Source: Bacillus australimaris (GTDB lineage Bacteria; Bacillota; Bacilli; Bacillales; Bacillaceae). From it: 64,000 nt of DNA. Location of the stretch: the NCBI RefSeq assembly GCF_001307105.1, contig NZ_LGYN01000001.1, forward strand, positions 797,652 through 861,651, read 5' to 3'. Below, one piece after another: positions 28,633-38,505 of this stretch. The position numbers were made by a program, and so were the translations under genes. The notes beneath the pieces are model-generated. The model made no database searches, was not told where the DNA came from, and saw only the letters and a list, made by a program, of their open reading frames with translations. Numbering within the stretch: the first letter of the stretch is position 1; the number at the start of each line of letters is the position of its first letter.

Positions 28633-30531
28633 TTAACTAAAGATGACTTCTTTCGGTTGGTGATTCAATTGCTCTGGATCAATGCTGCGCTCCACATAGA
28701 TGCTGTGCCAAATCATAAAGATGAGGACAGTCCAAATCTTACGGCTATGATCTGCTTTACCAGCACAATGTTCATTTAATAGATCAAGCACATATTCCTT
28801 GTTAATGTATTCGTCTGTTTGACTGTTTTTAATGATGTCTTTCGCCCAAGCGTTCATCTCATTTTTCAGCCAATGACGAATTGGAACCGGGAAGCCCAGC
28901 TTTTTGCGGTTTAACACATGGTCAGGTACAATACCTTCCGCTGCTTTACGCAATAAATATTTCGTAGTGCCATCTTTCGTTTTCAGCTCTTCTGGAATTT
29001 TAGAAGCCGCTTCAAATACGACCTTATCAAGGAATGGAACACGAAGCTCAAGAGAATTCGCCATCGTCATCTTATCTGCTTTCAGCAAAATGTCTCCGCG
29101 CATCCACGTATGAATATCAACATACTGCATTTTGTTAATATCACTGTAGCCTGCACTTTCCTCGAAGTATGTCTTCGTCACATCACGGTACGTAATGTTC
29201 GGATCATACTGCTTTAAGAGGTTTTTCTTCACTGGCTCTTCAAAGATTTTCGCATTACCGATATAACGTTCCTCTAACGGTGTACAGCCGCGAACGATAA
29301 AGCTTTTTCCTTTCATTCCTTCTGGCATTAAACGCGCCAGACGAAGAAGAAGCTTTTTCAGCATAGATGGAACGGATTCAAATGGTTTAAGAGAAAGAGG
29401 CTCACGGTAAATATTATATCCACCGAATAGCTCGTCTGCTCCCTCACCAGAAAGAACAACGGTCACTTGTTTCTTCGCTTCTTTTGCGACAAAATACAAT
29501 GGAATCGCCGCCGGATCAGCTAAAGGATCATCTAAATGCCAAACAATCTTCGGAAGCTCATTCATATATTCCTCAGGAGAAATCACGGCACTAAAGTTTT
29601 GTAAGCCCAGCTTATCTGCTGTTTCCTTCGCCACATCGACTTCACTAAAGCCATCCTGCTGGAAGCCAACAGAGAATGTCTTCAGCTCAGGATGAAATTC
29701 CTTGGCAACAGATACGATGAAAGAAGAATCGATACCGCCTGATAGGAATGAACCAACAGGTACATCACTTCTCATATGAACTTTCACAGAATCATAGATT
29801 GCGTCGCGCACTTCTTCAATGAGCTTCTGTTCTTGAGTTTGCTCAGGCTTAAATTGAACCTTCCAATAAGTCTTAAATTCAATCTCCTGACCTGGACGTA
29901 AAGTAAACTGATGACCAGGCTCTACTTTATGCACCTTTTGATCAAGTGTATTTGGCTCAGGGACGAATTGGAATGACATGTATTGCTGTAAAGCTGTCTC
30001 ATCAAATAAAATGTTTTCGTTTACAGCCATCAAGCTTTTGCGTTCAGACGCAAAGTACACTTGCTCATCCATTTGAGTAAAATAAAGCGGTTTAATGCCA
30101 AAAGGATCTCTTGCGCCATATAATAATTGCGCTTCTTTATCCCAAATTAAAAAGGCAAACATACCGCGAAGCTTAGAAGCCGCTTCTTCTTTATAATGGC
30201 AGTATGTAGCAAGAAGGACTTCCGTATCAGAATCTGTGCTGAACGTATAGCCTTTTTTCACAAGCTCTTCCTTCAGCTCGACATAGTTATAAATTTCTCC
30301 GTTGAAAATAATCCAATACTTTTCATCTTCATAAGAAAGCGGCTGCTTTCCATGCTCAACATCTATAATACTTAAACGTCTAAATCCAAATCCTACATGC
30401 TCATCTTGAAAGTAACCCTCATCATCCGGACCACGATGAACGATGAGACGATTCATTTGTTTAATTAGCTCTTCCTGTTCAGTAGTTTCGGACAATGGAC
30501 GGTGATTAAATACACCAACAAACCCACACAT
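28633..30531 (-). CDS. asnB: Asparagine synthase (glutamine-hydrolysing)
   Basis: 632 residues. The N-terminal class II glutaminase domain begins with the nucleophile Cys2 (MCGFVGVFNH) and has VHRGPDDEG and FNGEIYNY. The C-terminal synthetase domain has the PP-loop VGSFLSGGIDSSF and GEGADELFGGY. It makes asparagine from aspartate, glutamine and ATP. Beside metK and pckA it is the vegetative AsnB of Bacillus, one of three asparagine synthases in B. subtilis. Confidence 0.96.
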   Translation of the reverse strand: MCGFVGVFNHRPLSETTEQEELIKQMNRLIVHRGPDDEGYFQDEHVGFGFRRLSIIDVEHGKQPLSYEDEKYWIIFNGEIYNYVELKEELVKKGYTFSTDSDTEVLLATYCHYKEEAASKLRGMFAFLIWDKEAQLLYGARDPFGIKPLYFTQMDEQVYFASERKSLMAVNENILFDETALQQYMSFQFVPEPNTLDQKVHKVEPGHQFTLRPGQEIEFKTYWKVQFKPEQTQEQKLIEEVRDAIYDSVKVHMRSDVPVGSFLSGGIDSSFIVSVAKEFHPELKTFSVGFQQDGFSEVDVAKETADKLGLQNFSAVISPEEYMNELPKIVWHLDDPLADPAAIPLYFVAKEAKKQVTVVLSGEGADELFGGYNIYREPLSLKPFESVPSMLKKLLLRLARLMPEGMKGKSFIVRGCTPLEERYIGNAKIFEEPVKKNLLKQYDPNITYRDVTKTYFEESAGYSDINKMQYVDIHTWMRGDILLKADKMTMANSLELRVPFLDKVVFEAASKIPEELKTKDGTTKYLLRKAAEGIVPDHVLNRKKLGFPVPIRHWLKNEMNAWAKDIIKNSQTDEYINKEYVLDLLNEHCAGKADHSRKIWTVLIFMIWHSIYVERSIDPEQLNHQPKEVIFS

Positions 30532-30640
30532 ATTATTGCCTCCACGTTATGTTATTTCTTAAAAGTAGACCTATAATTAGACAGTATTTTGTCCGATTTT
30601 GTTTCACATTTTTTCGCTTTTGTAGAAATTTTTTTAATAA

Positions 30641-30674
30641 AAAAGGAAAACCGCTTAAAATAAGCGGTTTTTTA
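30641..30674 (-). terminator. metK terminator
   Basis: Minus-strand AAACCGCTTA pairs with TAAGCGGTTT; T-rich sequence follows. Confidence 0.88.
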
Positions 30675-30679
30675 TGTTG

Positions 30680-31882
30680 TTATTGTCCTAATGCTTCTTT
30701 ACGAAGTGTATCAGCTTTATCCGTTTTTTCCCACGGAAGATCTAAGTCGTGACGGCCGAAATGTCCGTATGCAGCTGTTTGTTTGTAGATCGGACGACGC
30801 AGGTCAAGCATTTTAATAATGCCTGCTGGACGAAGATCAAAGTTCGCACGAACCACTTCAATTAATTTTTCTTCAGAAGCTTTTCCTGTTCCGAATGTAT
30901 CAATTGAAATCGATACTGGCTGTGCCACACCAATTGCATAAGCAAGTTGTACTTCACAAGAATCTGCAAGGCCGGCAGCTACGATGTTTTTCGCTACGTA
31001 ACGAGCAGCGTATGCCGCAGAACGGTCAACCTTTGTTGCGTCCTTACCAGAGAATGCACCACCGCCATGACGAGCGTATCCGCCATACGTATCAACGATG
31101 ATTTTACGGCCAGTTAAACCAGCATCCCCTTGAGGTCCACCGATGACGAAACGGCCAGTTGGGTTAATAAAGTATTTTGTCTGTTCATCAATCAGTTCAC
31201 TTGGAACCACAGGGCTGATGACATGCTCTTTTAGGTCGCTTTGAATTTGTTCAAGCGTCACTTCTGGGGCATGCTGTGTTGAGATAACGACTGTGTCAAT
31301 ACGAACTGGTTTATTTTGCTCATCATATTCAACTGTTACTTGAGTTTTTCCGTCTGGACGAAGGTATGCAAGTGTTTTATCCTTGCGTACTTCTGTTAAA
31401 CGGCGAGATAATTTATGCGCTAGAGAAATCGGAAGCGGCATAAGCTCTTCAGTTTCGTTATTAGCAAAACCAAACATAAGCCCTTGGTCACCGGCACCGA
31501 TTGCATCAATTTCTTCCTCAGTCATTGTTCCTTCACGTGCTTCAAGCGCTTTGTCTACACCTTGCGCAATATCAGCAGACTGTTCATCAATTGATGTAAG
31601 CACTGCACATGTTTCCGCATCAAAACCATATTTCGCACGTGTGTAGCCAATTTCCTTAATTGTGTCACGCACCGTCTTTGGAATATCAACATAAGTAGAC
31701 GTTGTAATTTCACCGCTTACTAATACAAGACCGGTTGTAACAGAAGTTTCACAGGCAACACGTGCATTTGGATCTTTCTTTAAAATTTCATCCAAAATGC
31801 TGTCTGAAATTTGATCACAGATTTTATCCGGATGTCCTTCCGTTACTGATTCTGAAGTAAATAAACGACGATTTTGACTCAT
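30680..31882 (-). CDS. metK: S-adenosylmethionine synthetase
   Basis: 400 residues, complete. Signatures: [18 protein letters not shown] at the N-terminus, [12 protein letters not shown] (ATP binding) near residue 118, and [19 protein letters not shown] with the P-loop-like lysines. It condenses methionine and ATP to SAM. An S-box riboswitch in the leader shuts transcription when SAM is plentiful, so the gene is under feedback by its own product. Confidence 0.98.
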   Translation of the reverse strand: MSQNRRLFTSESVTEGHPDKICDQISDSILDEILKKDPNARVACETSVTTGLVLVSGEITTSTYVDIPKTVRDTIKEIGYTRAKYGFDAETCAVLTSIDEQSADIAQGVDKALEAREGTMTEEEIDAIGAGDQGLMFGFANNETEELMPLPISLAHKLSRRLTEVRKDKTLAYLRPDGKTQVTVEYDEQNKPVRIDTVVISTQHAPEVTLEQIQSDLKEHVISPVVPSELIDEQTKYFINPTGRFVIGGPQGDAGLTGRKIIVDTYGGYARHGGGAFSGKDATKVDRSAAYAARYVAKNIVAAGLADSCEVQLAYAIGVAQPVSISIDTFGTGKASEEKLIEVVRANFDLRPAGIIKMLDLRRPIYKQTAAYGHFGRHDLDLPWEKTDKADTLRKEALGQ

Positions 31883-32023
31883 AATGGCTATTTCCTCCTG
31901 TACAAGACCACATCATCCCAAGATGAGGCCTCCAATATGATACGGAACTCGTTCCCTCTTATATTTGAAAACGTTTATATTAGAGATGTTATTGGCAATT
32001 TGTTCATATGATATCCCAAAAAT

Positions 32024-32058
32024 AAAAAAACCATTTCCTTCATTGCGAGGAAAGGGTC
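32024..32058 (-). terminator. Riboswitch-controlled terminator of metK
   Basis: Minus-strand CCCTTTCCTC pairs with GAAGGAAATGG, then seven T. The expression platform of the S-box. Confidence 0.85.
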
Positions 32059-32077
32059 TGAGATCGCATGCCTTTCA

Positions 32078-32211
32078 CTCTTATCGCTCAAGGTGTTCTT
32101 GTACCTTGCATCAGGTTAGCACCTTGGTTTCTCAGCATTTTCATGCCTTTTCATAAGAAACCGGTTGCTGGGCTTCATCGGGCCTGTCCCTCCACCAACT
32201 CGGGATAAGAG
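32078..32211 (-). promoter_or_regulatory. SAM-I (S-box) riboswitch aptamer of metK
   Basis: On the minus strand P1 is CTCTTATC paired with GATAAGAG. Inside are GAGTTGGTGGAGGGACAGGCC, GATGAAGCCCAGCAACC, the P3 loop region and AAGGTGCTAACCTGATGCAAGG, all conserved S-box blocks. The aptamer precedes an intrinsic terminator and metK. It occupies most of the gap between metK and pckA. Confidence 0.96.
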
Positions 32212-32228
32212 TATCCGTTCAATAAGAT

Positions 32229-32258
32229 ATCTTATCTTAAACCCTTGCGTCATGTCAA
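32229..32258 (-). promoter_or_regulatory. Promoter of metK
   Basis: Minus-strand TTGACA, an 18-base spacer and TAAGAT, directly before the S-box leader. Confidence 0.65.
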
Positions 32259-32367
32259 TGCTTCATCAGAATTATCTCCCTCTTTTTTCACCTCACCATT
32301 AGCATCACCAAAAAGCATATTTTCATAGCAGAAATGAAAAAACACACACAAAAATATTTAAATAGTA

Positions 32368-32395
32368 TAGACTATTATTATTAATGTGTTATACT
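32368..32395 (+). promoter_or_regulatory. pckA promoter with CcpN-like site
   Basis: A -10 box TATACT (32390-32395) follows a weak -35 TAGACT by 16 bases. TGTGTTATACT (32385-32395) fits the CcpN consensus TRTGHYATAYW at every position and overlaps the -10 box, as at B. subtilis pckA and gapB. Confidence 0.7.
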
Positions 32396-32437
32396 AATCA
32401 AAACAAACAAATTCAACGGTAAAGGAAGGGTTTTTTT

Positions 32438-34024
32438 ATGAACTCAGTGGATTTAAAAGAAGATTTACAGTCATTGCTCTCATTAGAAAATACGCACCAA
32501 AATTTATCTGTTCCGAAACTTGTTGAAAAGATTTTGGCACGTAATGAAGGCATTTTAACATCAACAGGAGCTGTCCGCGCCACAACTGGAGCCTACACAG
32601 GACGTTCGCCTAAAGATAAATTTATCGTCAAAGAAGAAAGCTCTGAACATAAAATTGATTGGGGTCAAGTCAACCAGCCGATCTCCAAAGAAGCATTTGA
32701 CCGTTTATATACAAAGGTTGTGTCATACTTAAAAGAACGTGATGAACTATTCGTCTTTGATGGCTTTGCCGGCGCTGATGAAAGATACCGTATGCCGATT
32801 ACAGTTGTAAACGAATTCGCATGGCACAATCTCTTTGCAAAGCAGCTGTTTATTAGACCTGACGGATCAACACCTTCTTCAAACGAAAAACCTTTCACCA
32901 TCTTATCTGCACCGCATTTTAAAGCAGATCCTGAAACAGATGGCACAAACTCAGAAACGTTTATTATCGTTTCATTTGAAAAACGCACCATTCTAATCGG
33001 TGGAACAGAATATGCAGGAGAAATGAAAAAGTCCATTTTCTCTGTCATGAACTACCTGCTTCCTGAGCAAGATATTTTATCTATGCACTGCTCAGCAAAC
33101 GTCGGTCAAGAGGGCGATGTGGCATTATTCTTCGGTCTTTCAGGTACTGGGAAAACGACGCTTTCTGCAAGCGCAAGCCGCAAGCTGATCGGAGACGATG
33201 AGCACGGCTGGTCTGGCACAGGGGTCTTCAATATCGAAGGCGGATGCTATGCGAAATGTGTGAACTTAAGTGAAGAAAAAGAACCACAAATCTACAAAGC
33301 GATCAGCTTCGGATCAGTTCTTGAAAATGTTGTGCTTGATGATGAAACACGTGAAGCAGATTATGACGACACATTCTTTACTGAAAATACACGCGCTGCT
33401 TACCCAATCGAAATGATTGATAACATTGTGAAACCAAGTATTGCAGGACATCCATCTGCCATTGTTTTCTTAACAGCTGATGCATTTGGCGTTTTACCTC
33501 CAATCAGCCGTTTAACAAAAGAACAGGCAATGTACCATTTCTTGAGCGGGTACACAAGTAAATTAGCTGGAACTGAGCGCGGTGTCACATCACCAGAAAC
33601 GACATTCTCTACTTGCTTCGGTTCACCATTCCTCCCGCTTCCAGCTCACGTCTATGCTGAAATGCTTGGCAAGAAAATTGATGAGCACGGAGCAAAAGTA
33701 TTCCTCGTGAATACAGGCTGGACTGGCGGAGGCTACGGTACAGGCAAACGAATGAATCTAGCTCATACAAGAGCGATGGTGCAGGCAGCGATCGAAGGTG
33801 ACCTTGACAATGCCGAAATGATCACTGATGACATCTTTGGATTGCACATCCCGCTTCACATTCCTGGTGTACCAGATGAAGTGCTTCAGCCTGCTAAAAC
33901 GTGGGATGACCAAGAGGCTTATCAAGAAAAAGCACACTTCTTAGCCAATGAATTTAAAAAGAACTTCCAAAAATTCAGCCACGCGGCAAGTGACATTGAA
34001 GCCAAAGGCGGACCACTCGTATAA
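32438..34024 (+). CDS. pckA: Phosphoenolpyruvate carboxykinase (ATP)
   Basis: 528 residues. The kinase-1a P-loop is [14 protein letters not shown] near residue 232, preceded by the metal/oxaloacetate site in [36 protein letters not shown] is the kinase-2/PCK-specific block. It decarboxylates and phosphorylates oxaloacetate to PEP in gluconeogenesis. A CcpN-like operator overlaps its promoter, so glucose should repress it. Ribosome binding site AAAGGAAGG; terminator follows. Confidence 0.98.
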   Translation: MNSVDLKEDLQSLLSLENTHQNLSVPKLVEKILARNEGILTSTGAVRATTGAYTGRSPKDKFIVKEESSEHKIDWGQVNQPISKEAFDRLYTKVVSYLKERDELFVFDGFAGADERYRMPITVVNEFAWHNLFAKQLFIRPDGSTPSSNEKPFTILSAPHFKADPETDGTNSETFIIVSFEKRTILIGGTEYAGEMKKSIFSVMNYLLPEQDILSMHCSANVGQEGDVALFFGLSGTGKTTLSASASRKLIGDDEHGWSGTGVFNIEGGCYAKCVNLSEEKEPQIYKAISFGSVLENVVLDDETREADYDDTFFTENTRAAYPIEMIDNIVKPSIAGHPSAIVFLTADAFGVLPPISRLTKEQAMYHFLSGYTSKLAGTERGVTSPETTFSTCFGSPFLPLPAHVYAEMLGKKIDEHGAKVFLVNTGWTGGGYGTGKRMNLAHTRAMVQAAIEGDLDNAEMITDDIFGLHIPLHIPGVPDEVLQPAKTWDDQEAYQEKAHFLANEFKKNFQKFSHAASDIEAKGGPLV

Positions 34025-34031
34025 CAAAATG

Positions 34032-34068
34032 ACAAAAGCTGAGGAGATTCAATCCCTCAGCTTTTGTG
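34032..34068. terminator. Bidirectional terminator of pckA and ytmB
   Basis: CAAAAGCTGAGG pairs with CCTCAGCTTTTG around a short loop. Confidence 0.9.
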
Positions 34069-34311
34069 TTAATTTGTTGAATGCAAGGACACAAGACGGT
34101 ACGTCACCTTCGTGACATTGCCAGTCAGCTCCAGCTTTTCAACATGTGCTGTCCCTGTTTTTTCTCCGTCTTTCGTTTTGCGCACCTCAAGCGGAATATT
34201 TAATGGATAAATGCGGTATCCTTCCTTCATGAGCTCAAACACATTTTCTTCAATTCTTGTCTCTTTTCCCTTTGTGACAATCATTGTATTAAATTCAACA
34301 GGCATTCCCAT
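34069..34311 (-). CDS. ytmB: Conserved hypothetical protein YtmB (DUF2584)
   Basis: 80 residues. A small beta-rich protein with GMPVEFNTMIVTKGKE at the N-terminus and VEKLELTGNVTKVTYRLVSLH at the end. No signal or membrane segment. Called by its position between pckA and ytmA and its length. The family, DUF2584 as I recall, has no known function. It lies 39 bases downstream of ytmA on the same strand. Confidence 0.78.
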   Translation of the reverse strand: MGMPVEFNTMIVTKGKETRIEENVFELMKEGYRIYPLNIPLEVRKTKDGEKTGTAHVEKLELTGNVTKVTYRLVSLHSTN

Positions 34312-34350
34312 AATGAAAATCCCCCTACTTTCTATATTTCGTTATACTGC

Positions 34351-35145
34351 TTATTTTATCACATTTCCGCTTTTTCGGCTGTGCATCCATGTGGTCAGCC
34401 TTCTGACAATCTCTCGATTATGCTGCGGCGGGAAATAATGATTGTAGCCGTGGAAATACCAAGTCTCCACAGACTTTCCATGCTGGCGCAGCGCATCCTC
34501 TAACAAATACGCATGCTCAATTGATACATTTTCGTCCTCTTCTCCATGAATGATGAGGACAGGGGCTTCAATTTGGTCTACAGCATGTAAAGGGGTTCTG
34601 TCCTCATATGCCTCTGGCACCTTGTGCGGCGGGCCGCCAATTACACGCTTCATCATCCTTCTCATATCCACACGTTCTTCATAAGTGAGTTTCATATCGC
34701 TGACGCCTCCCCATGTGACAAAGGAAGCCGCCTCCTGTTTCATTTCAACAGCGGTCCAAATGCCCATAATACCGCCTCGCGAAAAACCAAAGATATGAAT
34801 ACGGTCCTGCTTCACTTTTTTGTGCTGTTTTAACAGCTGAAAGGCAGCGAACGCATCCTTCCGATCCTCTCCGGCAAAATCTTCGTTCCCTTCGCCGCCC
34901 TGATTTCCTCGGTAAAAGGGAGCAAAGACGACAAAACCCTGCGCAGCAAATTGTACAATCCGGCCTGGTCTGACCATCCCCACATTTTTAATGCCACCAC
35001 GTAAATACAAAAAGCCGTCATAGCGTCCTTCTCCCGCCGGTTCAGCGAGCAACCCTTTGATCCGAAGCCCATCTGCCTCATAGGTCACTGTAAATAAGTG
35101 AATATGCGGATGTGGCGACGGAAACCTTCTTTTTTCCACAATCAC
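34351..35145 (-). CDS. ytmA: Prolyl-oligopeptidase-type alpha/beta hydrolase YtmA
   Basis: 264 residues from GTG 35145, with AAGGAGAG seven bases away; the longer frame overlaps the upstream gene. LRGGIKNVGMVRPGR follows the first strands, the nucleophile elbow is FGFSRGG, the acid is in IHGEEDENVS, and the His is in YNHYFPPQHN. It belongs to the S9-type/dienelactone hydrolase superfamily and is cytoplasmic. It follows the carotenoid operon by 24 bases with no visible terminator, so it may be read through from it, although the gene itself is part of the ordinary Bacillus backbone. Confidence 0.88.
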   Translation of the reverse strand: MIVEKRRFPSPHPHIHLFTVTYEADGLRIKGLLAEPAGEGRYDGFLYLRGGIKNVGMVRPGRIVQFAAQGFVVFAPFYRGNQGGEGNEDFAGEDRKDAFAAFQLLKQHKKVKQDRIHIFGFSRGGIMGIWTAVEMKQEAASFVTWGGVSDMKLTYEERVDMRRMMKRVIGGPPHKVPEAYEDRTPLHAVDQIEAPVLIIHGEEDENVSIEHAYLLEDALRQHGKSVETWYFHGYNHYFPPQHNREIVRRLTTWMHSRKSGNVIK

Positions 35146-35168
35146 TCGATTTCTCTCCTTTTCCTCTC

Positions 35169-36653
35169 TTATGACTTCAATTGCTTCAGCATCGCTTCTG
35201 CGACAAGCTGGCCTGATTTTGTCACCATTGGCGTGCCGCCTCCTGGATGGCTTGTTCCTCCAACAAACCAAAGTCCTTCAATGTCCTTTGATTGATTATT
35301 GATGCGAAAGAACGCCTGCTTGAACGAGTTTGAAGACATGCCATAAATGGCTCCACGATATGCTCCCGTTTTCTGCTCCAGATCAAGCGGAGTTTGAACC
35401 GCTTCATAATCGATCAGCTCATCCATATCAAAAAGGCCCTTTTCTTTTAATTTCGTTTTCAAATGCTGACGATATGTCTCCTTTAGCATGTCCCAATCTT
35501 GCTCTTTTGTCACATAAGGTGCATTGGCCAGCACAAACAGGTTGCTTCTTCCCGATCCCCCGCTTAAAGCTGATTCTGAATGACCTGAATAACATATGTA
35601 AAGGGTTGGGTCCTGAGGCAGTTGTTTTTTCTGAAAAATATCCTTAAATTCCTGCTCATAATTTTCAGGGAAAAACACATTGTGATGGGCCAGCTGTTCA
35701 TAGGCTTTACGTATTCCTAATAAAAGAACAAAGCCTGATAACGACGGTTCAATGCCAGCCAGTTTTTGATTTACAAAACTAGGGCGGTCTTTTTCATCTA
35801 TAAGATGGCGGTATACAGTCAGCGCATCTGCTCCTGCAATGACTTGATCTGCCTCGTACATCTGCTGAGCCGTCTCCACTCCTTTAATCCGCCGATCCTT
35901 CACATGTATCTTGTTTACTTGTTCATTGAGATGAATCTGAACGCCTAATTCCTTTGCCAGTGTCTCAAATGCCTCCACTAAACGATACGTACCACCCTGT
36001 ATTCCAAAAATCCCTTTCTCTCCTTCTAAATACGCCATCATATTAAAAATAGCCGGTGCCTCATAGGGAGAAGAACCAATATATGTTGCATAACGTCCAA
36101 ACATCGCCAATGTATGGGGATGACGGAAATATTGACGCAGCAGGCGCTGAACGGATGTAAAAGGTTTAACAGCGAGTAGTGCTTTTATCAGCTTTAAATC
36201 CGCCTTATCCTTCCAGGTCAATAACAAACGATTTAAAAACTGCTCCTCTGCCTTTTGAAAAAGCGTCTTCGATTCCTGTAAAAATGCACGGTATTGCTTC
36301 GCATCTTCGGGACTGAATGCAGCAATTTGTGATTCCATTTGCTCAATATCCGGCGTAAACTCGACCGTATGTCCATCAGAAAAAACGTTTTTGGTCAGCG
36401 GAGAAATCGGATAAAAAGTGACGTAATCCTCCATCCGTCTATGACAAGCTGCAAACACCTCTTCGAAATATGCCTTCATTGTTATCGTACTCGGTCCTAA
36501 ATCAAAAGAGTAGCCTGCTCCTTGATGGCGCTGCAATTTCCCGCCTAAAGCCGCTTCTTTTTCTAAAATAGTGACCTGAACCCCGCGCGACTGCAAGCGG
36601 ATTGCTGCTGATAATCCGCCAAGTCCACCGCCGATAATGATCACCTTTTTCAT
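35169..36653 (-). CDS. Carotenoid desaturase/oxidase of the CrtN/CrtI/CrtD family
   Basis: 494 residues from ATG 36653. The N-terminal FAD-binding turn is IIGGGLGGLSAAIRLQSRG, followed by LEKEAALGGKL. The C-terminal carotenoid-desaturase signature GLWFVGGTSHPGGGTPMV is complete. Family members desaturate phytoene or diapophytoene (CrtI/CrtN), oxidise terminal methyls (CrtP/CrtNb) or make the 3,4 double bond of 1-hydroxy carotenoids (CrtD). The neighbouring CruF-like hydratase favours CrtD-type or tailoring chemistry, but sequence reading alone cannot decide. It overlaps the glycosyltransferase by four bases; last gene of the operon. Confidence 0.85.
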   Translation of the reverse strand: MKKVIIIGGGLGGLSAAIRLQSRGVQVTILEKEAALGGKLQRHQGAGYSFDLGPSTITMKAYFEEVFAACHRRMEDYVTFYPISPLTKNVFSDGHTVEFTPDIEQMESQIAAFSPEDAKQYRAFLQESKTLFQKAEEQFLNRLLLTWKDKADLKLIKALLAVKPFTSVQRLLRQYFRHPHTLAMFGRYATYIGSSPYEAPAIFNMMAYLEGEKGIFGIQGGTYRLVEAFETLAKELGVQIHLNEQVNKIHVKDRRIKGVETAQQMYEADQVIAGADALTVYRHLIDEKDRPSFVNQKLAGIEPSLSGFVLLLGIRKAYEQLAHHNVFFPENYEQEFKDIFQKKQLPQDPTLYICYSGHSESALSGGSGRSNLFVLANAPYVTKEQDWDMLKETYRQHLKTKLKEKGLFDMDELIDYEAVQTPLDLEQKTGAYRGAIYGMSSNSFKQAFFRINNQSKDIEGLWFVGGTSHPGGGTPMVTKSGQLVAEAMLKQLKS

Positions 36654-37777
36654 TCGTACCTTCTCCCTTTCCATTCATACCCTTCTTTTTTCAGCCCGAT
36701 TTTCATTGAGGCAAAGCCAATGGCAATTAGGCTTAAAATGCTGACTGGCAATAAAAAGGCCATCGCAGCTGTTCGCCCATTTTCAGTATCAATTGCCGCT
36801 TTGATCGACACGCCCAGCCCGTAGCAAAGAATGGCTAAGCATAAACTCAATACATCTAGCTGAAACAATGCGATCATGAAACAAATGACAGGCACCAAAT
36901 AAAACATGGTGTATAAACAAAAGACACTGCTTAGTAAAGCAATGCTTCGATTCACGCCCGGGAACAAATTTTTCCGGTAACCTTCCCAAACCTCCTGTCC
37001 ATTCTCATACATTCTCATATACACAAATGGATGAATGCTTGCAAGTGTAAACGGAAAGCCTTTTTCTTTCACCCGTCTGGCCAAGGCCATATCATCAACT
37101 AGTGAATCCTTAATTGCTTCATGCCCGCCGATGTCGTGATAACAATTCTTTTCAATGGCAATAAAACCTCCATGCGCTGCGGCAAAAGCGGGATTCTTAG
37201 ATTTCTTTACCCATTTCACTGGCAGATGACAGCCAATGGTAAACATCATCATAGGAACCACAAGCTGTTCAAAAAATGTACCTGTTTTTTGTTCTGGAAA
37301 GCCTGACAGCATGCCCGTTCCTTGCTTGCATAACTGCTTGTACACTGATTCAACTGCCCCTCTTTTTAACCGGACATCCGCATCTACAAATAGCAGCCAA
37401 TCAGAAGTTGCTGCCTCAGCGAGCTGAGAACAGGCATATGATTTACCAAGCCAGCCGCGCTTTAATGCTTGACCTGACTGGACACGGATCCACGGGTATC
37501 TTTCTGCGAAGCGCTGCACTATCGCTTTTGTCTGATCTGTCGAATGATCATCAAGTACGATCAGCTCTTTCGGGTGAAGACGTTGATCAACGATCGATTG
37601 AAGACAGGCTTCTATCCGTTTTTCCTCATTCCTCGCTGGAATCAAAATCGATAACGAGATAGACTCATCGGGCGAAAAAGCTGCTGGCTTTAAAACTGGA
37701 AACTGCTTCATATTCCATATCGTGAAAATAAACTGACAGAAGAGGCATACACTGATCAAAGTTAAAAAGACCGCCAT
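36650..37777 (-). CDS. Family 2 glycosyltransferase of the carotenoid operon (CrtQ/CruG-like)
   Basis: 375 residues from ATG 37777. An N-terminal membrane helix precedes a GT-A domain: SILIPARNEEKRIEACLQSI, the first acidic site LIVLDDHSTDQT, the DXD motif in LLFVDADVRL, and a Q/RxxRW-like region. Two or three membrane helices follow at the C-terminus (about 285-370). This is the arrangement of CrtQ and CruG, which add a sugar to a carotenoid carboxyl or hydroxyl group at the membrane. It overlaps the acyltransferase by 16 bases. Confidence 0.82.
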   Translation of the reverse strand: MAVFLTLISVCLFCQFIFTIWNMKQFPVLKPAAFSPDESISLSILIPARNEEKRIEACLQSIVDQRLHPKELIVLDDHSTDQTKAIVQRFAERYPWIRVQSGQALKRGWLGKSYACSQLAEAATSDWLLFVDADVRLKRGAVESVYKQLCKQGTGMLSGFPEQKTGTFFEQLVVPMMMFTIGCHLPVKWVKKSKNPAFAAAHGGFIAIEKNCYHDIGGHEAIKDSLVDDMALARRVKEKGFPFTLASIHPFVYMRMYENGQEVWEGYRKNLFPGVNRSIALLSSVFCLYTMFYLVPVICFMIALFQLDVLSLCLAILCYGLGVSIKAAIDTENGRTAAMAFLLPVSILSLIAIGFASMKIGLKKEGYEWKGRRYE

Positions 37778-38505
37778 GTTTTCACCCACTTTTTAAAGGA
37801 ATCAAACGCATCACTTGTTGACTGACTTGTCCTCGTCATCTGTCTAAATTCTTCATTAGAAAAATCAGGATCAGCGATGACCTGTTCTTGATGTGCGTTT
37901 AACTGCGTTTCAAGCAAGCCGCTGAGCATATACGTCACTTCCTTGCTTCGAAGTGCCCCGCCAGAAACTAAAGCCTCTTCACCAAACACAACAGATACTG
38001 TCGGCTTTTGAAATTGATTAAATGTATAATGCAAGGTCACAGGCTTCACCACGACTTGCTCAAATTGTCTCACTAAAAAAGAAGCACCGCCCTCCAATTC
38101 AAGCGGCCGTACATCCTGATGCATGATTTTCCCCTGCGGAAAAAGCCATACAGCCCCGCCAGCCTGCATATTCTTCTTTGCCGTCATTAAGGCTTGTTTG
38201 ACACTTTTCAGATTCTCTTTATGAACCGGAAAGGCACCAAGCTTACGGAAAAAAGCATATTGCTTCAGCTGCTTCTCTTCCATCATCATATAGTGATCGA
38301 GCTCAGATGCTTTTTCTGTTAAAAGAAAGATGATCAATCCATCCCACCACGAGCTATGATTCGCAAGATAAAGAACAGGCAGCTTCTCGTTTGGGTCAAC
38401 CGAGCCCTTCATCATCACACAGCGGAAATGTTTATGAAGTAAATACCGCTCAAGATAAAGTGAAAATATACGTCTAAACGATCGGCTTTTGTCGCTTTCT
38501 TTCAA
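37762..38505 (-). CDS. PlsC-type acyltransferase of the carotenoid operon (CrtO-like)
   Basis: 247 residues from TTG 38505, six bases after AAGGAAGGG. The acyltransferase motif HX4D is present as NHSSWWDG near residue 58. The acceptor-binding FPQGK region is in GGAVWLFPQGKIMH. In staphyloxanthin synthesis an acyltransferase esterifies the sugar on the carotenoid; the position in this operon suggests the same step. A general lysophosphatidate acyltransferase is the alternative. It overlaps both neighbours. Confidence 0.8.
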   Translation of the reverse strand: MKESDKSRSFRRIFSLYLERYLLHKHFRCVMMKGSVDPNEKLPVLYLANHSSWWDGLIIFLLTEKASELDHYMMMEEKQLKQYAFFRKLGAFPVHKENLKSVKQALMTAKKNMQAGGAVWLFPQGKIMHQDVRPLELEGGASFLVRQFEQVVVKPVTLHYTFNQFQKPTVSVVFGEEALVSGGALRSKEVTYMLSGLLETQLNAHQEQVIADPDFSNEEFRQMTRTSQSTSDAFDSFKKWVKTWRSF

